64,000 nt of DNA. Origin: Alviniconcha marisindica (Eukaryota; Mollusca; Gastropoda; Provannidae). The translations under genes and the position numbers were made by a program. Numbering within the stretch: position 1 is the first letter of the stretch; each line of letters begins with the position of its first letter. This document shows, in pieces, positions 55,549-64,000 of this stretch. The notes beneath the pieces were generated by a model. The model did no database searches. It was not told the origin of the DNA and saw only the letters and a list, made by a program, of their open reading frames with translations. The stretch covers positions 287,501-351,500 of the forward strand of contig JABMCL010002848.1 in assembly GCA_018857735.1 (NCBI GenBank), in the 5' to 3' direction.

Positions 55549-55714
55549 CTTACAAGCCGATAGAGGTCTGTGTGGCATAGCGCGTGCCTCACTCTAATGG
55601 CATCGCATGCCTGTACAACTTTGTTCACATTGTATCTTTTTCTGTACACAGAGGCAAATTTCTCAATACAGAGACATGAAAGTTGTGTTGTATCGTACCC
55701 CGGGCTGAGGGGTG

Positions 55715-56185
55715 GACGGGGAGGGGGTGGCAGTAAGGGGTTGGATGAGGGGTGGCAAAGTGAAGGGGTGTCAGTAAGGGGGTGATGAGGGGTGGCAGTA
55801 AGGGGGTTGGATGAGGGGTGTCAGTAAGGGGGTTGGATGAGGGGTGGCAGTAAGGGGGTTGGATGAGGGGTGGCAGTAAGGGGGTTGGATGAAGGGTGGC
55901 AGTAAGGGGGTTGGATGAGGGGTGGCAATAAGGGGGTTGGATGAGGGGTGGCAATAATAGGTTGGATGAGGGGTGTCAGTAAGAGGGTTGGATGAGGGGT
56001 GGCAATAAGGGGGTTGGATGAGGGGTGTCAGTAAGGGGGTTGGATGAGGGGTGTCAGTAATAGGGTTGGATGAGGGGTGTCACTAAGAGGGTTGGATGAG
56101 GGGTGGCAGTAAGAGGGTTGGATGAGGGGTAGCAGTAAGGGGGTTGGATGAGGGGTGTTAGTAAGGGGCGGATGGAGGGGTGGAG
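55715..56185. repeat. 25-bp minisatellite, about 18 copies
   Basis: Units of GGGTTGGATGAGGGGTGGCA plus GTAAG, with GTGTCAGTAAG variants interspersed. Confidence 0.95.
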
Positions 56186-56189
56186 GAAT

Positions 56190-56570
56190 AGAGGGGGTGA
56201 TGAGAGCCCGGAGTGATAAACGATAATATCTTTTTAACGTGTAGGTTATCGTGAAGCATTACATGCTTTGCCGACTGCCAGGAACAGTACCCGCCCAATT
56301 TCTGTCTTCTCACGTCATTCATACTAACAGGCTTCAAAGGAAGAACCTTTGGTGGGTCTGTATTCTGTAGGCAGAACGGCCCTTGAAACTGGCACCGCAG
56401 TTCACCACACGCAGGTAATCACCCACCAGTTGTTCTCCAAAGGACCGTGCTAGCAGTTACCCCCTTAATTAACGTCTTCGCGTCGGCGGCACGGACGAGC
56501 TGACGACGGCCATGCTGCATCAACAAATGAACCTCTTCCTCCGTACGGGTGGCCCCGTGACGACATCGCT
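56190..56570. other. Unannotated stretch before the 38-bp array
   Basis: No gene supported. CACGCAG followed by GTAATC (about 56414) is donor-like, but no coding exon fits. Confidence 0.35.
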
Positions 56571-56571
56571 G

Positions 56572-57832
56572 CGGCCAACAAACAGTCCACGCCTGATGAT
56601 CATGGTTGTCGGCCAACAAACAGTCCACGCCTGATGATCATGGTTGTCGGCCAACAAACAGTCCACGCCTGATGATCATGGTTGTCGGCCAACAAACAGT
56701 CCACGCCTGATGATCATGGTTGTCGGCCAACAAACAGTCCACGCCTGATGATCATGGTTGTCGGCCAACAAAGAGTCCACGCCTGATGATCATGGTTGTC
56801 GGCCAACAAAGAGTCCACGCCTGATGATCATGGTTGTCGGCCAACAAACAGTCCACGCCTGATGATCATGGTTGTCGGCCAACAAACAGTCCACGCCTGA
56901 TGATCATGGTTGTCGGCCAACAAAGAGTCCACGCCTGATGATCATGGTTGTCGGCCAACAAACAGTCCACGCCTGATGATCATGGTTGTCGGCCAACAAA
57001 CAGTCCACGCCTGATGATCATGGTTGTCGGCCAACAAACAGTCCACGCCTGATGATCATGGTTGTCGGCCAACAAACAGTCCACGCCTGATGATCATGGT
57101 TGTCGGCCAACAAACAGTCCACGCCTGATGATCATGGTTGTCGGCCAACAAACAGTCGCACGCCTGATGATCATGGTTGTCGGCCAACAAACAGTCCACG
57201 CCTGATGATCATGGTTGTCGGCCAACAAACAGTCCACGCCTAATGATCATGGTTGTCGGCCAACAAACAGTCCACGCCTGATGATCATGGTTGTCGGCCA
57301 ACAAACAGTCCACGCCTAATGATCATGGTTGTCGGCCAACAAACAGTCCACGCCTGATGATCATGATTGTCGGCCAACAAACAGTCCACGCCTAATGATC
57401 ATGGTTGTCGGCCAACAAACAGTCCACGCCTGATGATCATGGTTGTCGGCCAACAAACAGTCCACGCCTAATGATCATGGTTGTCGGCCAACAAACAGTC
57501 CACGCCTGATGATCATGGTTGTCGGCCAACAAACAGTCCACGCCTAATGATCATGGTTGTCGGCCAACAAACAGTCCACGCCTGATGATCATGGTTGTCG
57601 GCCAACAAACAGTCCACGCCTAATGATCATGGTTGTCGGCCAACAAACAGTCCACACCTGATGATCATGGTTGTCGGCCAACAAACAGTCCACGCCTAAT
57701 GATCATGGTTGTCGGCCAACAAACAGTCCACGCCTAATGATCATGGTTGTCGGCCAACAAACAGTCCACGCCTGATGATCATGGTTGTCGGCCAACAAAC
57801 AGTCCACGCCTAATGATCATGGTTGTCGGCCA
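56572..57832. repeat. 38-bp minisatellite, about 33 highly uniform copies, with a dimeric higher-order pattern
   Basis: Units of GGCCAACAAACAGTCCACGC and CTGATGATCATGGTTGTC repeat at exactly 38 bp, nearly without change. Rare variants are AAAGAGTCC (three units) and one inserted base at about 57157. From about 57240 the units alternate between CCTAATGATC and CCTGATGATC, giving a 76-bp period. Each unit contains the palindrome ATGATCAT. Confidence 0.98.
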
Positions 57833-57936
57833 CTCACTGCCTCTGTCGCAAATCTGTTAAAGGGGACCGCGAGGGAAGAAGCCTCACGTACGGGAATAAT
57901 AATTGAGACAAATTACTACTACTATTACTACGATGA

Positions 57937-58001
<65 letters not shown>

Positions 58002-59000
58002 CTTCTTTTTTTTTTAAAGTCTCGTAGCAGTACAGTCCTGTCGGTTTATGGTCTGCTTATTTAAATATAGACGGTTAGTAGTCGGGGCGGACGTGGGGTG
58101 GGGGGGGGGGGGGGGGGGGGGGGGGGAACACACACACACACACACACACAAACCCTGCCACGAACGATCTCTCTTCCACTGTACCATTTTGTGTCTGGCA
58201 GTCTGTGTCTGTTTGTCATGTGTGATACAAGTGTCTGTGACGTCATGAGCCAACGTTTCTTTCTTCATTTGTAAAGAGTGAACAAACATGGCTGCGCCCT
58301 GATGCGCCCACGTTCGAATGAAAATGGTGTTTTTGTTGCATAAACATCGCAAGGACAACCATGCGAAGCCTATATATGGAAACATTTTCACATTTCAACG
58401 TATTTAGCCAACTACCCTCTTTGCTTGATGTCCCCTTTAAACCACAGGCACCGGCCCACGTTGGATGTGTGTGCAACCTCCAATTTTGCTGGCTGAGAAA
58501 CGTCACGGGTGACTGTGCTTCCCCGTTTCGGCCTAATTATGATTACCCGCAGCGGCCGAGCACAAAGTAATTAGCTAATTGCGTGGAACAGACTGAAGTA
58601 CCCCGGCCTGTCCATACGGGACGCGATGGTCCACATATGCTTGGACGGACTGAGAGTGACCTCCCCGCTGTTGGGGCAGCAGTTTTGTGGTAGGAGTCGG
58701 ACTAACACGTGCACAGTGTCCGTCAGTCCAACGGCTTGCAGGTCTTTGCTCACAACGAGAAGGCAGCGGTCAGTCTCTGTAGTCATCCATTTAACAGGGA
58801 CCTCTATTATTATGATAGTTATTATAATATGACAAGGAAATGCCACTTGTCGTGGCTTTTTTGGTAGTCAATTCGCGTGGCAGTTAATGCCAGTCTTTGG
58901 AACTATTCATACAACACTGAAAAGGATAATAGCGGTTAGTGATATTATACATATGGAAGAGGAAGTGTCAGTACCACTAAGCTCTAGTGTTACAGGTTTT
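57833..59000. other. Unannotated stretch with microsatellites
   Basis: (GA)n at 57939-57998, poly-G at about 58098-58126 followed by (CA)n to 58149. No supportable gene. Confidence 0.5.
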
Positions 59001-59001
59001 C

Positions 59002-59003
<2 letters not shown>

Positions 59004-59057
<54 letters not shown>
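59004..59057. repeat. (TG)n microsatellite
   Basis: About 26 clean TG units; a second short run follows near 59082. Confidence 0.95.
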
Positions 59058-59060
<3 letters not shown>

Positions 59061-59558
59061 CCTGTTTCCCCTCTCTGTAGTATGTGTGTGTGTGTGTGTC
59101 TCTTTCTGTCTCTGTTTGTTTCTGCCTTGTAATTATGTACCGATAAGTAGCTTAGCAAGGACTAGTTGTGTGACGGGTTTGACTAAACCACGGTCCTTGT
59201 AAATAAAAGATTTCGAGCTCGAAATCGAGTTGTCTCTGCATGTCTGTGTCTGTGTCTGTCTGTCTGTCTCTCCCTCTCCGCCGTCACCCTTCTCTTTCCA
59301 CACTTCATTCCAGCTGACAAGGACCCCAAACACAATTCCGCGCTCCGTTCAGTGCCAGTTGATTGTTGGGCAGCATAGGGCGAGGGCAGGACGACTTATG
59401 CACTTACTTTTCTCGGTCGTTTACATATGTCCACGTTGGTCCATTGTGGATCAGGCCAGGACTCGCCACGGTGACCAAACAATGGACAAATGACCGCTTC
59501 AGCGGGCCGACGTCCGGGAGTGCGCTTGTAAAGGCACGATTAGCACCACGTAAGAAAA

Positions 59559-59890
59559 TTGTGGGCCGGTTTGGCCCAGCGGTAAGGCGTTAGGCTGGTA
59601 AGCATAAGGGCCTCGGTTCGATTCCGCTTCGGCTGTCCTTTCTCTGCAAAAAGGTTGTGGTTTGTGGACACTCTTGCGACTTTGTCCCTCACAATTCATG
59701 AAAGATAAAAATGGCTCTCATCGCTGCCCATTTTAATGCAGGAGTCATTCTGGTGGTGACAGCGTAGCGATAGGTATATAATCTCCCTCTTCACCCACCT
59801 CCATACCCCCTTCCCCCGCTCTTTCCCGTCCTTAATAAGCCTTATGGTTTCTCATTCTGTGGACGTTAAGCACCATGCTTAGTTACAACA
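59559..59890 (+). mobile_element. tRNA-headed SINE, family A, full length with target-site duplication
   Basis: The head contains GGCCGGTTTGGCCCAGCGG and box-B-like GGTTCGATTCC, then the family body and the tail TTAATAAGCCTTATGGTTTC to GTGGACGTTAAGCACCATG. TAAGAAAA occurs at both ends (59551-59558 and 59891-59898), consistent with a duplicated target. Confidence 0.88.
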
Positions 59891-59967
59891 TAAGAAAAGT
59901 AAGTTTAACTGGCGCTGTCTTGGGGCGCAGCTTAGCCAACCATACTTGTGCCGAAGGCAGTAAGCGG

Positions 59968-60027
59968 TAAGTAAATATGGTGCTTAACGTCCACAGAAAC
60001 CATAAGGCTTATTAGGGACGGGGAGTA
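59968..60027 (-). mobile_element. SINE family A tail fragment
   Basis: On the minus strand, CCCTAATAAGCCTTATGGTT and GTGGACGTTAAGCACCATA only; no head or body. Confidence 0.75.
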
Positions 60028-60212
60028 AGCGGAAGACTAGAAGCATTATGAACCAGATGGTATGTATACCACAGGGTTGCGTTAACCGGTATTTTACCGG
60101 TTGTGATCAGTATATACCGAGGGGAAATCAGCAATCCGTCAGACGTACCGGCTGTTATTTTGCCGGTTTGACCGGTTCGCAAAAGAAGAAGAAAAAGAAC
60201 AAAACAAGAAAC

Positions 60213-60275
<63 letters not shown>

Positions 60276-60291
60276 GAGTGACGGTGTCACG

Positions 60292-60357
<66 letters not shown>
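60213..60357. repeat. (GA)n followed by (TG)n microsatellites
   Basis: About 30 GA units (60213-60273) and about 30 TG units (60295-60356), separated by about 20 bp. Confidence 0.95.
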
Positions 60358-60358
<1 letters not shown>

Positions 60359-60401
60359 AATAGTAATAGTACAGACGGCCGTGTATCTGACTTCACATAG
60401 T

Positions 60402-60570
60402 TCAGGAGCTGTGTGAGAGTCGAGGTGGCCGTCCTGGGCTGTCCGTCCTAACGAGCCTTCTGGTTTCCGTGGACGTAAAGCTATATTGAACCATGCTTCG
60501 GCATTGGTCTCAGCTTGTCCCTAATATGTCAACTGACATCTGAGGACATTAAGCATCACTTCATCATCAT
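60402..60570 (+). mobile_element. SINE-like element, family B, best-preserved plus copy
   Basis: From TTCAGGAGCTGTGTGAGAG through GGTTTCCGTGGACGTAAAGC, AACCATGCTTCGGCATTGG and CTAATATGTCAACTGACATC to a TTCATCATCATCA tail. Confidence 0.85.
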
Positions 60571-60939
60571 CAGTATCTGACTTGTTACAATGACCGTCTG
60601 ACCGGTTTCCGTGAACCATTTTCACCACGTTATAGATGTCACAGCGGGTTGAAAAATGACTAGCGCGATCACTGATACCATGCACAGTTCCGCCCAAATA
60701 AGCCAGGACTTCAGTGTGACCTTCAGGCGAAAGTTATTTCCCGTCACACGTGGTTCTGCGGTCCCACCACATGTACGAGGAGCAAATAGCCCCCGTAATC
60801 GGCTTTAACATCTGAACGTTGACGACACAGATATCGGGATTAGGGTATTCTCCTTCAACTTTATTTGCTCTTCATAAATAATCATACGCCCAGGTGAATG
60901 TGCCCCGTGCTACCGCTGTCTGAAAGGTTTGATTTTGTC
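60571..60939. other. Unannotated stretch
   Basis: Mixed-composition DNA between two SINEs with no supportable gene. Confidence 0.5.
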
Positions 60940-60951
60940 ACATGATGCTTA

Positions 60952-61272
60952 GTGAGCCGGTTTGGCCTAGCGGTAAGGCGGTAGGCTGGTAAGCAGAGGG
61001 ACTTCGGTTCGAATCTGCTTCGGCACTCCTTTCACTTCAAAGGTTGTAGTCTGTGGACACTGTCTTGTGACTTTGTCCCTCACAATTATGAAACATTAAA
61101 ATGGCTCTCATCGCTGCCCACCTTAATGCAGAAGTCATTCTGGTGGTGACAGCGTAGCGATAGGTATATAATCTCACTCTTCCCCCACCTCCATACCCCC
61201 TCCCCCCCCTTTCTCCCCGTCCCTAATAAGACTTATGTTTCTGTGGACGTTAAACACCATGTTTACTTACTT
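60952..61272 (+). mobile_element. tRNA-headed SINE, family A, full length with a 12-bp target-site duplication
   Basis: GAGCCGGTTTGGCCTAGCGG begins the tRNA-like head, with box-B-like GGTTCGAATC. The body and the tail CCCTAATAAGACTTATG to GTGGACGTTAAACACCATG end in TTTACTTACTTAC. ACATGATGCTTA flanks it exactly at 60940-60951 and 61273-61284, a clear signature of target-primed retrotransposition. Confidence 0.95.
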
Positions 61273-61284
61273 ACATGATGCTTA

Positions 61285-62292
61285 CAAGGTCGGCGCAAAC
61301 GACACAGGACAGACGCTTGTAGTGGACATTTATTGATCTTGAGTTCGGAGACTGCTGTGACTGAATTCGGAAGTAAAACCTGCGACCACGTAGACAGCGA
61401 AAGTATACACGCAGATAATGATGAAAGAGAACCTTTCTACTCTGTAAAACGATTCTTCTGCATGCTATACAATTAGCATGGTATATAGTTTAACCAAAGG
61501 ACACTTGGCGCCACCCCATAACGTGATGAAGCAGACTTCATGATATTCATCGTGGAGCAGTCTAGTGTTCAAATTGGAATTATTTTGTTGGTAAGTTGAA
61601 GTAGCGGTCCTTCACAGTGTGACGGTAACCTGCACTAAGTCAGATCGTCGTTCTAAATATTGAAGACATGCATACAAACAGTGCTAATGGTCTAAAAGGA
61701 AATGTCTGCTGTTTTGAGACCCTCCCCCCCCCCCCCCCCCCCCCCCCCACTTCCCCATCCAACTGCTACCCCCTCCCCCCACCTCCTCTGCACCGTCCTG
61801 TCCTGGTTGCTTATTATCTCTAGGCAGTTCGCCAAGTTAAGTGGACCACTTCAGCTTCATTTGACTGTGGGCCGGTCGGCACGTCTTGTTGTAGACGGAA
61901 GCGCTGTGTCATTTGGGGATTATCGTCACGGTGTGTTACGAGTGGAAGATTGCAGTGTGAGGAATAATGACAGTGCTGGAGAAACGGCTCGTGGCGGCAG
62001 TTCACTTCTCTCTCATTGTCTCCGCGCCCCGGGGGAGGGGACGGGAGGGTGGGGGTGCACGTCGGTGGGTGGGGTGGGGTGGGTGTCTCTTTCTTAACCT
62101 TCCTGGCCAGAAAACGACGTTGCCCTTTTATTTTGTTTTTCATGACCCTCGAAAAAACAGGGCGACCCACTTCCGCCTTCCACAGAGAGAGAGAGAAGTG
62201 GGGCAGACAGTTGCTGTGACTTTGTTTTGGGCCGAATGGCTTTGTTTAAAAAAAATCTAGTACATTGATTAACCAGAGAAAACATCGTTTTC
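61285..62292. other. Unannotated stretch
   Basis: A poly-C tract lies at about 61722-61748. No supportable gene; frames are short and unrecognised. Confidence 0.45.
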
Positions 62293-62302
62293 AGTAGAAA
62301 TC

Positions 62303-62482
62303 ATGTTCAGGAAGGAGTTTCGCAATCGTATTCCGCCCAGAGGATACAGAACCATGCCCGGCGAAAGGAAACTGGAGATGATGGCCATAGAATGGTCGAA
62401 GTGTAAGGCACTATTGATCAACAGCAGGGTAATTAGACAATACACAGTGCTGCTCTTCCGGTCCAAAGATGCCGGCAACTGA
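62303..62482 (+). CDS. Candidate small ORF or first coding exon, unrecognised
   Basis: A frame of 59 codons, MFRKEFRNRIPPRGYRTMPG and onward, ends at TGA 62480. It is preceded by an acceptor-like TCGTTTTCAG (ending 62293). Inside it AACAGCAGG followed by GTAATT could be a donor, which would leave 42 codons. I recognise no family; the sequence is basic and not low-complexity. It may be chance. Confidence 0.2.
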   Translation: MFRKEFRNRIPPRGYRTMPGERKLEMMAIEWSKCKALLINSRVIRQYTVLLFRSKDAGN

Positions 62483-62753
62483 CCCTCTGACCTCAAACAT
62501 AATATGTCATTATCTACCATCTGTTAGTGTCTCTAACAATTTTGACAGTAGTAAATGAAGCAATTGTGGATCACAGAGCACGATGTTTGAACTAAAAATA
62601 AAGAAGGATCGAAGGCTTATAAAGGGGTATTGGTGCCGTTTTCTTTGGGGTCAGCTTGTCCGATCAGTAATAATAATAATGGCTTCGTTATAAAGCGCTG
62701 TTCTCAGACCAGAGTTAAACTCACTGCGATGTACAAACAACCAGTGATAAGAA
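62483..62753. other. Unannotated stretch
   Basis: AT-rich DNA with no supportable gene before the large compound microsatellite. Confidence 0.5.
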
Positions 62754-63157
<404 letters not shown>

Positions 63158-63159
<2 letters not shown>

Positions 63160-63865
63160 GTATACAGTTGACAGATCAGAACCATATGGAGGGGGGAGGG
63201 AGGGCAGGTGGCGGGGGCGTATCCTATTGTACTATAGAGACACCAGTTAAGTAAATTTATGTGTTTGTGTGTGTGTGTAAAATTATGCACGTATTACTTA
63301 CAGTGTAGACGGTTGGTTTAAAGGATAGCTATTTACTGAGAATGTCTGCATTGAAGCCTAGTAATACCATGAATGTCGAACAGCTATGCAGAAGCTGTAG
63401 CTTGGCGCAGCAGGAGACATTTGAACAAATAGATCCTTGGGTATTACGACTATTTGCAGACAAGCTTACACACAGTTCACTTTATCTCCTCATTTACACC
63501 CCTTCCCAGTGGGGGTGGGTGGATGGGGGCGGGGGGGGGGGGGGGGGGGTATAAGTGTTTTCACCAGGCTGGCCAGGTATGGAAATGGCGCCATTAATGG
63601 AACTGCGTTCTTCTTGTGCCCAACGTATTGATTTAAAGCGAACGTCCCTTTGTGCACGCCACACTCGGAAGCTGACGTTGACTGCAGAAACAAGACGCAA
63701 CACACCAACCACGCGGCTAATGAGGGAAGAGTGAAGCAGCCTGGCCCGCTGATGCTGTGGTCATTTCCTCCGTTTCCTCTTCCTTCACTTGTCAGAGGGA
63801 GACGCCGCTGGCCCTCACCACGTCCAAGGACGCCCTGTGCTCCAACACCGTGCATCATGGCCCTC
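63158..63865. other. Unannotated stretch
   Basis: Contains a poly-G tract near 63531-63549. No gene recognised. Confidence 0.45.
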
Positions 63866-64000
63866 ACAGTCACGGTCACCCTCAGCCAGTCACCCTCACA
63901 GTCACCCTTAGTCATAGTCACTTTCACCCACACAGCCACACACAGTCACCCTCACAGTCACCGTCACCCACACAGACACCCTCAGTCATAGTCACCCTCA
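63866..64000 (+). repeat. 12-bp-class minisatellite running off the window edge
   Basis: Irregular units of CAGTCACCCTCA with variants (CAGTCATAGTCACC, CACCCACACAG) to the last base. Confidence 0.85.

Noticed and set aside
56572..57832. CRISPR array
   Set aside because: Repeats of 38 bp are directly contiguous without unique spacers, there are no cas genes, and the context is eukaryotic.
60952..61030. tRNA gene
   Set aside because: Only the pol III boxes resemble a tRNA; the sequence continues into a body and tail shared with other SINE copies and has a target-site duplication.

Overview
The window reads as nuclear DNA of an intron-rich invertebrate, most probably a mollusc (inference from tRNA-headed SINE-like repeats, very abundant CA/TG and poly-C/poly-G tracts, compact invertebrate-style protein orthologs and GT-AG introns). 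Nothing in it is prokaryotic. Three protein-coding genes can be rebuilt exon by exon; almost all other open frames are simple-sequence or minisatellite artefacts.

Layout. 1-11 kb: intergenic DNA with microsatellites, a 37-bp and a 21-bp minisatellite and SINE copies of three families that share a sequence block. 11.08-11.34 kb (minus): TIMM8, a small Tim chaperone, with a probable 5'UTR exon near 12.65 kb. 13-16 kb: an inverted repeat, microsatellites and a LINE 3'-end remnant. 16.41-38.70 kb (plus): a 16-exon Jade-family PHD-finger gene, the scaffold of the HBO1 histone acetyltransferase complex, with a probable 3'UTR to about 40.5 or 42.8 kb. Its second intron carries an internally deleted piggyBac transposon with intact TTAA ends. 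Its last exon carries a 60-bp coding minisatellite with a one-base deletion that breaks the frame. 46.30-49.65 kb (minus): SCOC, a short coiled-coil Golgi/autophagy protein in four coding exons with a CACGTG/CRE promoter, convergent with Jade. 50-64 kb: no confident gene; a dense run of minisatellites (45, 22, 25 and 38 bp), three full or nearly full SINEs and long microsatellites.

The most unusual signal is in the introns. In Jade, several tandem repeat arrays start at, or are built from, exon-intron junctions. About 120-bp units containing the end of exon 4 plus its donor, about 135-bp units containing the end of exon 10 plus its donor, and about 120-bp units containing the acceptor and start of exon 14 are each repeated in the adjacent intron. 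A 32-bp array after exon 11 repeats the donor itself about nine times, and 38-bp and other arrays abut further junctions. SCOC shows similar junction-proximal repeats. This suggests a recurring, locus-independent process that duplicates splice junctions.

The three genes act in different compartments (mitochondrial import, chromatin acetylation, Golgi/autophagy), and nothing suggests they form a functional cluster.
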